From contig AP017605.1 of NCBI GenBank assembly GCA_002356515.1, positions 248,001 through 312,000 of the forward strand: 64,000 bases of DNA, given 5' to 3'. The notes below the pieces were generated by a model, which worked only from the letters and a program-made list of their open reading frames with translations, was not told where the DNA came from and ran no database searches. This DNA comes from Mesorhizobium loti. Its GTDB lineage: Bacteria; Pseudomonadota; Alphaproteobacteria; Rhizobiales; Rhizobiaceae. The translations under genes and the position numbers were made by a program. Below, piece after piece: positions 1-8,843 of this stretch (its first letter is position 1; every line of letters begins with the position of its first letter).

Positions 1-1
1 C

Positions 2-709
2 ATGAGCGATGGCGACGGACGCGCCTCGCTGACGCTGGCCGAGGAAGTCTGGCGTGCCGCCAAGCCCGGCGAGGTTTTCGATCCCGAAGGGCTGCAGCGT
101 ATCGTCCAGCGCCGTGCGCCGATCTATGACAAGGGCCAGGACGGCCACTACAATCTGATCTCGGCGCTGCACAAATCGGTGCGCGGCTCCGATCCCGATG
201 CAGCGCTCTACTATCTCGCGCGCATGTTCGACGCCGGCGAGGATCCGCTCTATCTCGGCCGCCGTCTGGTGCGCATGGCGATGGAGGACATCGGCCTTGC
301 CGATCCGCAGGCGCTGGTCATCGCCAATGCCGCCAAGGACGCCTACGACTATCTGGGCTCGCCGGAGGGCGAACTGGCCTTTGCCGAGGCCACCGTCTAT
401 CTCGCCACCGCGCCCAAATCCAATGCCGTCTACACCGCCTTTAAGGCGGCCACCCAGGCAGCCAAGCAGCATGGCTCGCTGCTGCCGCCAAAGCACATCC
501 TCAATGCGCCGACCAAGCTGATGAAGGAGGAGGATTACGGCGCGGGCTATCGCTACGATCACGATGAGCCGGACGCTTTTTCAGGCCAGGACTATTTTCC
601 GGAGAAGATGGGCCGCCAGACCTTCTATGATCCGCCTGAGCGTGGCTTCGAGCGCGATATACGGAAGCGGCTCGATTATTGGGCGAAGCTGCGCAAAGAG
701 CGGGAATAG
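2..709 (+). CDS. rarA: RarA/MgsA replication-associated recombination ATPase, C-terminal part (5' end outside window)
   Basis: The frame is open from the window edge, so only the C-terminal 235 residues are seen. They match the tetramerisation and C-terminal region of RarA (MgsA), a clamp-loader-like AAA+ ATPase acting at stalled replication forks. Recognisable blocks are YDKGQDGHYNLISALHKS, the run around DPDAALYYLARM and GEDPLYLGRRLVRMAMEDIG, and the YDHDEPDAFSGQDYFPE tail. The Walker motifs must lie upstream of the window. The stop at 707-709 sits just before the next gene, probably co-transcribed. Confidence 0.93.
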   Translation: MSDGDGRASLTLAEEVWRAAKPGEVFDPEGLQRIVQRRAPIYDKGQDGHYNLISALHKSVRGSDPDAALYYLARMFDAGEDPLYLGRRLVRMAMEDIGLADPQALVIANAAKDAYDYLGSPEGELAFAEATVYLATAPKSNAVYTAFKAATQAAKQHGSLLPPKHILNAPTKLMKEEDYGAGYRYDHDEPDAFSGQDYFPEKMGRQTFYDPPERGFERDIRKRLDYWAKLRKERE

Positions 710-714
710 CTGAT

Positions 715-1392
715 TTGCGTCGGCCGGTGGTCGTCACGCTGCGATACGAGGCTTCGCCTTGGGGCATCTCAACCTCGGTTGTTCTCCACACGCTGCTCGC
801 CGCGACGCTGGCGCTTATGCCGCTGCCAAAGCGGCCGAAGCGGCTGGAAGAGGAGCGGGTGTCGGTCGCCATTCTGACGCCGCAGCAGTTCGAGGCGTCG
901 ACCAAGCCACCGCCGGTGCAAGCACCGCCGCCGGCACCAGAGGCGCGAGCGCCGATGCCCACGCCATCGCCGAGTGCTCCTCCAGCTCAACTGCCAACCG
1001 CGCCGGCCATGATCCGTCCGACCGAAATGCTGTCGGCCAAGACGCTCGCCGATCCGCGCAGCCGGCAGGCGCGCGCCGATCTTGCGACCTTCGCTTCCGA
1101 CGAGCGCATGGTGCAATTGTGCAATCTCGAGGCCATGGATCAGATCCGGCGTTGGCGCGCGGATTTTCAACCGGAACGCGTCGTGTCTTACGCAACGGCC
1201 GAGGAGAAGATCCGCGGCACCACCATCGCCGCGGATGGCGCGGCTTTCCGCAGCCGCAAAAACTGGTATAGTCTGAAGTTCAAATGCCAGCTCGCACGAG
1301 ACGGCGAAAGCGTCATCGGCTTTGAGTTCCTAGTCGGCGATCCCGTGGCCAGGGAGAAATGGGACGAGTTCGGCTTGCCAGCCGTGCATTGA
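715..1392 (+). CDS. DUF930 domain protein with N-terminal anchor and proline-rich linker
   Basis: About 225 residues if the TTG at 715 is the start; an ATG at 679 would overlap rarA by 31 bases. Visible layout: a short basic segment, one hydrophobic stretch (about residues 14-32), a Pro/Ala-rich linker (about 45-95), then a globular C-terminal half with two cysteines (VQLCNLEAMDQIRRW and LKFKCQLARDG). This TonB/TolA-like shape plus the C-terminal block fits the DUF930 family, found mainly in Rhizobiales and of unknown function. The likely location is the inner membrane with the domain in the periplasm. The start is uncertain. Confidence 0.75.
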   Translation: MRRPVVVTLRYEASPWGISTSVVLHTLLAATLALMPLPKRPKRLEEERVSVAILTPQQFEASTKPPPVQAPPPAPEARAPMPTPSPSAPPAQLPTAPAMIRPTEMLSAKTLADPRSRQARADLATFASDERMVQLCNLEAMDQIRRWRADFQPERVVSYATAEEKIRGTTIAADGAAFRSRKNWYSLKFKCQLARDGESVIGFEFLVGDPVAREKWDEFGLPAVH

Positions 1393-1551
1393 CCGAAGTC
1401 TGGCAAATTCCACCAGGCAGCCGCAGGGCCACGACGTCGTGGCGTTGTGCGGCGACCCAAAAAACCTTATCAAGGCGCACGGCCGGGCGGTGGTCGTTGC
1501 CGAGATTTGGCACACTCATTCGCAACAGGATCGCGCTCCGCGCGTGGAAAA

Positions 1552-2382
1552 ATGACAAAAACCCTTCGCAAATCCCTTCGCAAATTCGCCATCGCCATCC
1601 CGCTTCTCGCTCTTGGCTTTTACTTCATCCCCATCCTGACGACGATCTTCATCGTTTGCGGCCTGATCGATGTGCTGCGCAACGACAGGAAGGATCTGTC
1701 GCTGTTCTCAGGCTACTTCCTCGGCAACGGCATCTTCACCTGGCTGCTGTCGCCGTTCAACCTGCTGGTCGATCTGCTCTGCTACAGGAACCCCGGCGTG
1801 TGGAAGCTGGAACAGTTTCCGGAGGACTATCAGCGCGAGGTCAATGAGGTCCTGGACATCTTCAAGGCGCGCAAGGACGAGATCATCGCCGACATCGACG
1901 CCAATTTCGGCGCCGGCCGGCGCGGCATGTATGTCTACCAGTGGTACGGCAAGCACCGGATCGACAACGTCGCCGAGTTCAACAAGGATTTCAAATACAT
2001 CAAGACCATCGCCGTTTCGGTCTTCAGCAAGCGCGAATCGACTTCCTGGCATTTCGGCCCGCTGCGGCTCAGCCTGCGCATCCTCTACAATCTGATCCCG
2101 GTGAAAGCGGAAATCTTCGTCGAATGCGGCAACGTCAAGAACTACTGGTACGACAATCCGCAGTTCATTTTCGACGATACGCTGCTGCACCGTTCGGTCA
2201 ACGAATATGACGGCCGCCGCTACTGCGTGTTCATGGACATCATCAGGCCGTCCCCGTTCCCGAGGTTAATCGCCGGCATGCTCGCGGTTGTCTCCGTCAG
2301 CGTCGAGCGCATCAATTCGATGTTCTACAAGAACTGGAAGATGATCGGCTCGACCAAGCCGAAGAAGGTCGAAACCACCTGA
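1552..2382 (+). CDS. Unknown membrane protein
   Basis: 276 residues starting at the ATG at 1552; the frame is open further upstream, but that part is low-complexity and lacks a better start. The N-terminus is strongly basic (MTKTLRKSLRKF) followed by two hydrophobic segments at about residues 11-41 and 50-75. The remaining hydrophilic part contains a Tyr/Trp-rich stretch (GMYVYQWYGKHR) and a last amphipathic region near residue 245. No family is recognised with certainty. It is a stand-alone gene; the next gene begins about 185 bases downstream. Confidence 0.6.
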   Translation: MTKTLRKSLRKFAIAIPLLALGFYFIPILTTIFIVCGLIDVLRNDRKDLSLFSGYFLGNGIFTWLLSPFNLLVDLLCYRNPGVWKLEQFPEDYQREVNEVLDIFKARKDEIIADIDANFGAGRRGMYVYQWYGKHRIDNVAEFNKDFKYIKTIAVSVFSKRESTSWHFGPLRLSLRILYNLIPVKAEIFVECGNVKNYWYDNPQFIFDDTLLHRSVNEYDGRRYCVFMDIIRPSPFPRLIAGMLAVVSVSVERINSMFYKNWKMIGSTKPKKVETT

Positions 2383-2566
2383 GCTGAAAGCTTCGCGGCT
2401 GCTGGCAGCGTTCTGGCGCGCTTTTAGCGGTCGGCCGCCTCCCGCAATTGCTGTTGGACCATTGTCTTATAGCGCCAACAGGCGCTGATCCTCTACAACT
2501 CGATGCAGCGGATATATCTGAGCGGATATAACGCTGCTTGAGTTGGAAGCGCCTTGGGAGGATGAG

Positions 2567-3532
2567 GTGAGCGGACAGCCGGCCCATCATGCCGATATCG
2601 TCCAGGCGGCCATTGCCACCAGCGATGCCGCCCGATCGGCGTTGGTTGCCTCCTGGAGGCGCTCGCTCACGGTGCATGGGCTGGATCCTGGCCAACGACA
2701 GGCGCATCGACGACTGACCGAAGGCGAGTTCAGGCTGGCGCGGCAGCGGGTCGAGCAGCTGCTGCGTGCTGCGGATGCGAGCCTTGATCGTCTCTATCTT
2801 GCGGTCGGCGGCATTGGCTGTTGCGTGCTGCTTGCCGATCGCGACGGTATCCCGGTCGAACGCCGCGGGGCTTCCGCCGATGACGAGACCTTCGACGAAT
2901 GGGGCCTGTGGACCGGCACAGTATGGAGTGAGGACTCCGAGGGCACCAACGGCATCGGCACATGCCTCGCCGACCAACGCGCGCTGACCATCCACCGCGA
3001 CCAGCACTTCTTCTCGAGCAACACGCTGCTCAGCTGCACCACGGCACCGATTTACGACCACGAGGGTAATCTGGTTGCCGCGCTCGATGTCTCGTCGTGC
3101 CGGTCGGATCTGACCGAAGGCTTTGTCGGCCTGATCGCCATGGCGGTCGGTGACGCCGCTCGCCGCATCGAGGCCGAGAATTTTCGCCTGTCTTTTCCCA
3201 ATGCCCGCATTCTGCTTGCCTCGGCGGCCGAGCGCGGCGCCGGCGCGTTGATTGCGGTCAACGGTGATGATCTTGTCGTCGGTGCGACACGCTCGGCGCG
3301 GCAGAGCCTCGGTATCACGCAACAGGCTCTGGCTAGGGGGCTGCCCGCCGCCGACATCCTTGGTGACGTCGCCAGGGCCGCGGAGGAGCTCGAGGAAGCG
3401 GAGCGCGGAGTAATCCAGCGGGCGATCGCGCGCGCCGATGGCAACGTCTCCGCCGCCGCGCACAATCTCGGCATTTCGCGAGCCACTCTGCATCGCAAGC
3501 TCGCCCGCTTCGGCATCCGCCGGCCGCATTGA
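2567..3532 (+). CDS. AcoR-like transcriptional regulator: GAF-type sensor plus Fis-type helix-turn-helix, no AAA+ domain
   Basis: 321 residues from the GTG at 2567, which has GGGAGGA just upstream; a TTG at 2543 is the alternative. The N-terminal two thirds resemble the sensor part of AcoR/AcxR-type activators (WRRSL..HGLDP, then a GAF-like region with TVWSEDSEGTNGIGTCLADQ). The last 50 residues are a Fis-type HTH (IQRAIARADGNVSAAAHNLG, ISRATLHRKLARFGI). The central sigma-54-contacting AAA+ domain of full AcoR proteins (Walker A, GAFTGA) is absent, so this form cannot drive sigma-54 open-complex formation alone. The aldehyde dehydrogenase downstream is the likely target. Confidence 0.85.
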   Translation: MSGQPAHHADIVQAAIATSDAARSALVASWRRSLTVHGLDPGQRQAHRRLTEGEFRLARQRVEQLLRAADASLDRLYLAVGGIGCCVLLADRDGIPVERRGASADDETFDEWGLWTGTVWSEDSEGTNGIGTCLADQRALTIHRDQHFFSSNTLLSCTTAPIYDHEGNLVAALDVSSCRSDLTEGFVGLIAMAVGDAARRIEAENFRLSFPNARILLASAAERGAGALIAVNGDDLVVGATRSARQSLGITQQALARGLPAADILGDVARAAEELEEAERGVIQRAIARADGNVSAAAHNLGISRATLHRKLARFGIRRPH

Positions 3533-3548
3533 GTTTCGGCGCCAAACC

Positions 3549-3566
3549 TGTCGCAATCTTGCGACA
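3549..3566. promoter_or_regulatory. Perfect 8-bp inverted repeat, candidate operator of the AcoR-like regulator
   Basis: TGTCGCAA-TC-TTGCGACA is a perfect palindrome 17 bases after the regulator stop and about 108 bases before the aldehyde dehydrogenase ATG. Fis-type HTH proteins bind such dyads, so it is the natural site for the regulator encoded just upstream. This assignment is inferred from position. Confidence 0.6.
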
Positions 3567-3575
3567 GTCGGCCTT

Positions 3576-3590
3576 GGGTGGATGACTTGC
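3576..3590 (+). promoter_or_regulatory. Possible -24/-12 element ahead of aldehyde dehydrogenase
   Basis: GG at 3577-3578 and GC at 3589-3590 are separated by exactly ten bases and the -12 half reads TTGC, but the -24 half (GGGTGGA) matches the TGGCACG consensus only at GG. It lies 10 bases after the palindrome. The match is weak and could be chance in GC-rich DNA. Confidence 0.3.
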
Positions 3591-3634
3591 CCGGGCTGAC
3601 AAAGCCCGAGGCTGTCCGCAATCTCCCTAGCAGC

Positions 3635-3653
3635 GCGGTACATCCCGTACCGC
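3635..3653 (+). other. Perfect 7-bp inverted repeat in the aldehyde dehydrogenase leader
   Basis: GCGGTAC-ATCCC-GTACCGC ends 20 bases before the ATG and about 7 before the GGGAGGA ribosome-binding site. It could be a leader hairpin or a second protein-binding dyad. No run of T follows, so it is not a terminator. Confidence 0.45.
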
Positions 3654-3673
3654 TGTTTCCTGGGAGGAAGACG

Positions 3674-5191
3674 ATGAACAAGGTGGAATTTTCCCGCACG
3701 GCCAAGGTTCCCTTCGCCAAGCGCTACGACAACTACATCGGCGGCAAATGGGTGGCGCCGCATTCAGGAAAGTATTTTGACAACATCTCGCCGGTGAACG
3801 GGAAGCCGCTTGGCGAAATCGCCCGTTCGGATGCGAACGACATCGAGGCGGCACTCGATGCCGCGCACAAGGCCAAGGACACCTGGGGCAAGACCAGTGC
3901 CGCGGCCCGTGCTCTCATCCTCAACCGCATCGCCGATCGCATGGAAGACAATCTCGACCTTCTGGCGCTCGCCGAGACCTGGGACAATGGCAAGCCGATC
4001 CGCGAGACGACCGCGGCCGACCTGCCGCTCGCCATCGACCATTTCCGCTATTTCGCTGGAGCTGTACGCAGCCAGGAAGGCGGCATCTCCGAGATCGACC
4101 ACGACACCGTCGCCTATCATTTCCATGAGCCGCTGGGCGTCGTCGGCCAGATCATTCCCTGGAATTTCCCGCTGCTGATGGCGGTGTGGAAACTGGCGCC
4201 GGCTCTTGCCGCCGGCAATTGCGTGGTGCTGAAGCCGGCCGAACAGACGCCCGCCACCATCATGCTATGGGCGGACCTGATCGGCGACCTGTTGCCGGAT
4301 GGCGTGCTCAACATCGTCAACGGCTTCGGCCTTGAAGCAGGCAAGCCGCTCGCTTCCTCGAACCGCATCGCCAAGATCGCCTTTACCGGTGAGACGACGA
4401 CCGGTCGGCTGATCTCGCAATATGCCAGCCAGAACCTCATCCCGGTGACGCTCGAACTCGGCGGCAAGTCGCCCAACATCTTTTTCCAGGACGTGACGTC
4501 GGAGGACGACGATTTCTTCGACAAGGCGATCGAAGGCTTCGTCATGTTCGCGCTCAACCAGGGTGAGGTCTGCACTTGCCCTAGCCGGGCGCTGGTGCAT
4601 GAGAAGATCTATGACAAGTTCATGGAAAGGGCGCTGAAGCGCGTGGAGGCGATTGTCCAGGGCGATCCGCTGGACCCGGCAACGATGATCGGCGCACAGG
4701 CATCGGGCGAACAGCTGGAAAAGATTCTCAGCTACTTCGATATCGGCCGCAAGGAGGGCGCCGAAGTGTTGGCCGGTGGCGAACAGAACCATCTGCCGGG
4801 CGATCTGGCCGGCGGCTACTACGTCAAGCCGACCGTGTTCAAGGGCCACAACAAGATGCGCATCTTCCAGGAGGAAATCTTCGGGCCGGTCGTCTCGGTG
4901 ACGACCTTCAAGGATGACGACGAGGCATTGTCAATCGCCAACGACACGCTCTATGGCCTCGGCGCCGGTATCTGGAGCCGTGACGCGAACCGCTGCTATC
5001 GCTTCGGCCGCGCCATCCAGGCCGGCCGTGTCTGGACCAACTGCTACCACGCCTATCCGGCGCACGCGGCGTTCGGCGGCTACAAGCAGTCCGGCATCGG
5101 CCGTGAAAACCACAAGATGATGCTCGACCACTATCAGCAGACCAAGAACATGCTGGTCAGCTACAGCCCGAAGAAGCTCGGCTTCTTCTGA
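3674..5191 (+). CDS. aldB: NAD-dependent aldehyde dehydrogenase, AldB/AcoD type
   Basis: 505 residues from the ATG at 3674, preceded by GGGAGGA. It oxidises acetaldehyde or similar short aldehydes to the acid in the cytoplasm. Family hallmarks: [20 protein letters not shown], the general-base Glu at about residue 261 in LELGGKSPN, and the nucleophile at about Cys300 in [11 protein letters not shown]. That [11 protein letters not shown] signature separates AldB/AcoD/ExaC enzymes from betaine or succinate semialdehyde dehydrogenases. Context supports the assignment: an AcoR-like regulator upstream and a DUF779 gene downstream, the usual companions of this subgroup. Confidence 0.92.
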   Translation: MNKVEFSRTAKVPFAKRYDNYIGGKWVAPHSGKYFDNISPVNGKPLGEIARSDANDIEAALDAAHKAKDTWGKTSAAARALILNRIADRMEDNLDLLALAETWDNGKPIRETTAADLPLAIDHFRYFAGAVRSQEGGISEIDHDTVAYHFHEPLGVVGQIIPWNFPLLMAVWKLAPALAAGNCVVLKPAEQTPATIMLWADLIGDLLPDGVLNIVNGFGLEAGKPLASSNRIAKIAFTGETTTGRLISQYASQNLIPVTLELGGKSPNIFFQDVTSEDDDFFDKAIEGFVMFALNQGEVCTCPSRALVHEKIYDKFMERALKRVEAIVQGDPLDPATMIGAQASGEQLEKILSYFDIGRKEGAEVLAGGEQNHLPGDLAGGYYVKPTVFKGHNKMRIFQEEIFGPVVSVTTFKDDDEALSIANDTLYGLGAGIWSRDANRCYRFGRAIQAGRVWTNCYHAYPAHAAFGGYKQSGIGRENHKMMLDHYQQTKNMLVSYSPKKLGFF

Positions 5192-5206
5192 TCGCCTTCC
5201 AAGGCA

Positions 5207-5236
5207 GCGCATGATCCTTTCCGAGGGATCATGCGC
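5207..5236. repeat. 11-bp perfect hairpin containing GCGCATGATCC / GGATCATGCGC
   Basis: The arms at 5207-5217 and 5226-5236 are perfectly complementary around an 8-base loop. Hairpins built on this GATCATGCGC core are scattered through intergenic DNA of Rhizobiales. It lies 15 bases after the aldehyde dehydrogenase stop and could slow transcription into the next gene, but lacks a T tract. Confidence 0.65.
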
Positions 5237-5295
5237 GCTCTGTTCATGTGGCCAGGCTCGCCGGCCGCGCCCGAGGTTTCGTCGTGGAGGACGGC

Positions 5296-5664
5296 ATGCC
5301 AGACAAGGTTTCCCTGAGAAAGGTCTCGGCCACGCCGGAAGCCATCGCTCTCCTGGCGGAGATCATCGCCGATCACGGTCCGGTGCTGTTCCACCAGTCC
5401 GGCGGCTGTTGCGACGGCTCCTCGCCAATGTGCTACCCCCGCGGCGATTTCATCGTCGGCGATAATGACGTCTTGCTGGGCGAGATCGGCGACACCCCGG
5501 TCTACATCAGCGCTTCGCAATATGAGGTGTGGAAGCACACCGACCTCCTCATCGATGTGGTGCCGGGCAGAGGTGGCATGTTCTCGCTCGACAATGGGCG
5601 TGAGAGGCGGTTTCTGACGCGCTCAACCGTCTGTGCTATCCCGGAAGTGCTTTCACGGGCGTGA
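5296..5664 (+). CDS. DUF779 family protein, aldehyde dehydrogenase partner
   Basis: 122 residues from the ATG at 5296 with GGAGGA five bases upstream; a longer frame from 5248 lacks a site. The cysteine-rich block HQSGGCCDGSSPMCYP and the ending FLTRSTVCAIPE are typical of DUF779. Genes of this family usually neighbour acetaldehyde dehydrogenases; the function is unknown, though metal or thiol chemistry is plausible from the Cys cluster. It follows the aldehyde dehydrogenase by about 100 bases on the same strand. Confidence 0.85.
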   Translation: MPDKVSLRKVSATPEAIALLAEIIADHGPVLFHQSGGCCDGSSPMCYPRGDFIVGDNDVLLGEIGDTPVYISASQYEVWKHTDLLIDVVPGRGGMFSLDNGRERRFLTRSTVCAIPEVLSRA

Positions 5665-5705
5665 AGGGATTGACGCCACCGCCTTCGCAGGGGCAGTAGA
5701 CGGCG

Positions 5706-6080
5706 ATGTTCAATCTGCTTCTCGTGGTCGTCGGCGGTGGCATCGGCGCCGGCATTCGCCATCTCACCAGTATGGGCGCGCTGCGCCTTTTCGGCCCCAA
5801 TTATCCCTGGGGCACGATGGCGATCAACATTGTCGGCTCCTTTGCCATGGGCCTGTTCATCGCCATACTGGCGCGTCGCGGCGGATCGACCGAAGTCAGG
5901 CTGTTTGTCGCCACCGGCATCTTTGGCGGCTTCACGACGTTCTCCGCCTTTTCGCTCGATTTCGCGACGCTGTGGGAGCGGGGAGCCACGCTGCCGGCGT
6001 TTGGATATGTGCTGGCCAGCGTCATTGGCGCCATTGTCGCCCTGTTTCTGGGACTTTGGCTCGCAAGAAGCCTGCCTTAA
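5706..6080 (+). CDS. crcB: CrcB/Fluc fluoride ion channel
   Basis: 124 residues with four predicted membrane helices. Family signatures are GGGIGAGIRH near the N-terminus, the PWGTMAINIVGSFAMG helix with its conserved Asn, and the GGFTTFSAFSLD segment carrying the Phe and Ser/Thr residues that line the fluoride path. It acts as a dual-topology dimer in the inner membrane exporting fluoride. Only 41 bases separate it from the preceding gene and no fluoride-riboswitch fold is visible there, so expression probably depends on read-through. Confidence 0.95.
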   Translation: MFNLLLVVVGGGIGAGIRHLTSMGALRLFGPNYPWGTMAINIVGSFAMGLFIAILARRGGSTEVRLFVATGIFGGFTTFSAFSLDFATLWERGATLPAFGYVLASVIGAIVALFLGLWLARSLP

Positions 6081-6141
6081 TGCTATTGCCGCGCCAAGCG
6101 CAGGCCGAGCCCTGCTTTGGAAACGGGTAAGCGAAGAAAAA

Positions 6142-7122
6142 ATGGCAGGCGTTGAACAGATCACGGTGGAGGCCGGCGAGGCGGGCATGCGGCTCGATCG
6201 CTGGTTCAAAACCCATTTCCCGGGCCTTGGTTTCGGCCATTTGCAGAAGCTGCTGCGTTCCGGCCAGATCCGCGTCGATGGCGGCCGCGTCAAGGCCGAC
6301 AGCCGTGTCGAGCCTGGCCAGGTGGTGCGCATCCCGCCACTCGAGGTCGACAAGAAGGGTGAGAGCGCGCTGACCGGCCATTCGATCCGCAATCAGGGCG
6401 ATGCCGACGTTCTGGCAAAAATGCTGATCCATGAGGATCCGAAGGTTTTCGTCTTCAACAAGCCGGCGGGCCTTGCGGTGCAGGGCGGCTCGGGCGTCAC
6501 CCGCAATGTCGACGACATGCTGGAAGCCTGGCGCAACCAGAAGGGCGAGAAGCCACGGCTGGTCCACCGGCTCGACCGCGACACGTCGGGCGTGCTGGTC
6601 GTCGCCCGCACGAGACTGGCCGCCATGAAGTTGTCGGAAGCGTTCCGCGCCCGCGAAACGAAAAAGACCTATTGGGCGCTGGTCAAGGGCGTGCCGCCGA
6701 AGCGCGAGGACAAGATATCGACCTGGCTGATCAAGGAGCCGACGGAGGACGGCGATCGTGTTCGGGTCGCCGCGCATGGCGAAAAAGGCGCCGATCACGC
6801 CGTGTCCTACTACCGCATCATCGAGCAGGCGGCGCAGACCATGACCTGGCTGGAGATGGAGCCCTATACGGGCCGCACCCACCAGCTCCGCGTCCATGCC
6901 GCCTATATCGGCTGCCCGATCATCGGCGACCCGAAGTATTTCGAGGCCGACACCAACTGGGATTTTCCGGGCGGCATCCAGAACCGCCTGCATCTGCATG
7001 CGCGCCGCATTATCATTCCGCACCCGGACAAGGGCGTGATCGACGTCACCGCGCCGATGCCGCCGCATATGCGCCAGAGCTGGAACCTGATCGGCTTCGA
7101 CGACGCCAGCGCGGAGGATTGA
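6142..7122 (+). CDS. rluC: RluC/RluD-family 23S rRNA pseudouridine synthase
   Basis: 326 residues from the ATG at 6142; the frame is open far upstream through crcB, but that part is a shadow. An N-terminal S4 RNA-binding domain (about residues 10-75: GMRLDRWFKTHFPG, LLRSGQIRVDGGRVK) is followed by the catalytic domain with HRLDRDTSGVLVVART, whose Asp is the universal pseudouridine synthase nucleophile. GRTHQLRVHAAYIGCPIIGD matches the C-terminal family motif. The family modifies helices of 23S rRNA; the exact sites cannot be told from sequence alone. The stop is followed two bases later by the next start. Confidence 0.9.
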   Translation: MAGVEQITVEAGEAGMRLDRWFKTHFPGLGFGHLQKLLRSGQIRVDGGRVKADSRVEPGQVVRIPPLEVDKKGESALTGHSIRNQGDADVLAKMLIHEDPKVFVFNKPAGLAVQGGSGVTRNVDDMLEAWRNQKGEKPRLVHRLDRDTSGVLVVARTRLAAMKLSEAFRARETKKTYWALVKGVPPKREDKISTWLIKEPTEDGDRVRVAAHGEKGADHAVSYYRIIEQAAQTMTWLEMEPYTGRTHQLRVHAAYIGCPIIGDPKYFEADTNWDFPGGIQNRLHLHARRIIIPHPDKGVIDVTAPMPPHMRQSWNLIGFDDASAED

Positions 7123-7124
7123 GC

Positions 7125-8039
7125 TTGAGCGGCGCCACCGACGCGCTCGATCGGCGCGACGCAGTCGACATGGCCGCCGCCGCCATCATGGTCGGCCTGA
7201 CCTTTTCCTGGGGCTTGAACTACGTCGCGGCCAAAATCTCCTATGCCGGCTACGACCCTGTCTTCCTGTCGATTGCGCGCTCGATCATCGGCGGCTTCTG
7301 CGTCTTCCTCTGGTGTCGCTGGCGCGGCATCGCGCTGTTCACGCGCGATGGCACATTGCTGGCTGGCATTGCCGTCGGCGTGCTTTTCGGCATCGAGTTC
7401 CTCTGCCTCTATGTCGGCCTGGAGCATACGACGGTTGCCCGCAACACGCTGCTGGTCAACTCGATGCCGTTCTGGATGCTGATTGGCGGGCACTTCCTGC
7501 TTGGCGAACAGATCACCCTGCGCAAGTTCCTTGGCCTGCTGCTGGCCTTCGCCGGCCTTGCCACCGTCTTTTCCGACAAGCTTGGCGGCGGGGACATGCT
7601 GTTCGGCGACCTCCTCAGTCTCGGTTCCGGATTCTTCTGGGCTTTGACCAACATCCTCATCAAGCGGTCTAAACTGGTCGAGGCGAGCGCCGAGAAGCTG
7701 CTGCTCTATCAGCTCGCCGGCGCGGCGATCGTCGGCATATTGGTGCTGCCTCTCGCCGGTCCCCCGGTGCGCGATCCCTCCTTGTTGCCGACCTTGGCGC
7801 TGCTTTTCCAGGCTATCTACATCGTCGCTTTCACCTATGTCCTGTGGTTCTGGCTGCTGCGCCGCTATCCGGCCTCCGGCCTGTCCAGCTTCACCTTCCT
7901 GTCGCCGGTTTTCGGCGTTTTGTGCGGCGCGATCATCTTGAACGAGCCGCTGACCATTCGCATTTTCCTGGCGCTTGGCTTGATTGCGGCGGGTCTGATC
8001 ATGGTCAACCGGCCGGCACGCAAGCTGACACCGGTGTGA
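7125..8039 (+). CDS. EamA/DMT-family metabolite exporter
   Basis: 304 residues with ten predicted membrane helices in two EamA repeats. TTG at 7125 is chosen because GGAGG lies seven bases upstream inside the rluC end; ATG at 7170 is the alternative. Typical features: SWGLNYVAAKISYAG in helix 1, ARNTLLVNSMPFWM before the first repeat ends, and FTFLSPVFGVLCGAIILNEP in the second repeat. DMT exporters move amino acids or other small metabolites; the substrate is unknown. Tight spacing with rluC and atp12 suggests one transcript. Confidence 0.88.
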   Translation: MSGATDALDRRDAVDMAAAAIMVGLTFSWGLNYVAAKISYAGYDPVFLSIARSIIGGFCVFLWCRWRGIALFTRDGTLLAGIAVGVLFGIEFLCLYVGLEHTTVARNTLLVNSMPFWMLIGGHFLLGEQITLRKFLGLLLAFAGLATVFSDKLGGGDMLFGDLLSLGSGFFWALTNILIKRSKLVEASAEKLLLYQLAGAAIVGILVLPLAGPPVRDPSLLPTLALLFQAIYIVAFTYVLWFWLLRRYPASGLSSFTFLSPVFGVLCGAIILNEPLTIRIFLALGLIAAGLIMVNRPARKLTPV

Positions 8040-8051
8040 GAGAGATTTTTC

Positions 8052-8843
8052 ATGCGTGACATCCTCAACGACCTCGAAGCCGGAAAATATCTTTCCGATC
8101 CGGATCCGGTGCGCCGCGCCCAGATCCAGATGAAGACACCGCTGCCCAAGCGCTTCTACAAGGCCGTCTCGGTGGTGCCGGTAGAGGACGGTTTCGCCGT
8201 GCATCTCGATGGCAAGCCGGTGCGCACGCCGGGCAAGGCACTGCTGGCGCTGCCGACCGAGGCCGCAGCAGTGCTGGTCGCCGACGAATTCGCCGAGCAG
8301 GGCGAGACGATCAATCCGGTGACGATGCCGGTGATGCGGCTGGTCAACACCGCCATCGATGGCGTCGCCAGCGATCCGCAGGCGGTGCTGGAAGACATAC
8401 TGCGTTTTGCCGCGTCCGATTTGCTCTGCTACCGCACGGATGCGCCGCAGGGGCTGGTCGAGCGGCAGAACGAGCACTGGGATCCGGTCATCGATTGGGC
8501 GCGCGCCGCACTCGGAGCCCGCTTCAACCTTGCCGAGGGGATCATCCATGTCGAGCAGCCGCGTGAGACGATCGCTATTCTTGGCAGTCATCTCGCTCAG
8601 CGCGCCGAGCCGCTGCGGCTGGCCGCCATCCACCTCATGACCTCGCTGACCGGTTCGGCGCTGCTGGCGCTGGCGGTCGATTTCGGCGAGCTCGACGTCG
8701 AGGCCGCCTGGGCCGCCGGCCATGTCGACGAGGACTGGCAGATCGAGCATTGGGGGCAGGACGCCGAAGCGGTCGCCCGACGCACCGCCCGCAAACGCGA
8801 CATAGTGGCTGCCGTCAGCCTTCTCGAAGCGCTCAAGGCCTGA
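8052..8843 (+). CDS. Atp12-family F1 ATP synthase assembly chaperone
   Basis: 263 residues matching bacterial Atp12: KRFYKAVSVVPVEDGFAVHLDGKPV and RTPGKALLALPTEAAA near the N-terminus, WDPVIDW in the middle, and an all-helical C-terminal part. In mitochondria Atp12 binds unassembled F1 alpha subunits; alphaproteobacteria retain homologues, commonly next to rluC as here. It follows the EamA gene by 12 bases and probably ends the operon; 177 bases without a gene follow. Confidence 0.9.
   Translation: MRDILNDLEAGKYLSDPDPVRRAQIQMKTPLPKRFYKAVSVVPVEDGFAVHLDGKPVRTPGKALLALPTEAAAVLVADEFAEQGETINPVTMPVMRLVNTAIDGVASDPQAVLEDILRFAASDLLCYRTDAPQGLVERQNEHWDPVIDWARAALGARFNLAEGIIHVEQPRETIAILGSHLAQRAEPLRLAAIHLMTSLTGSALLALAVDFGELDVEAAWAAGHVDEDWQIEHWGQDAEAVARRTARKRDIVAAVSLLEALKA

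Noticed and set aside
5665..5705. Fluoride riboswitch ahead of crcB
   Set aside because: The gap is only 41 bases and does not show the conserved riboswitch pseudoknot sequences.
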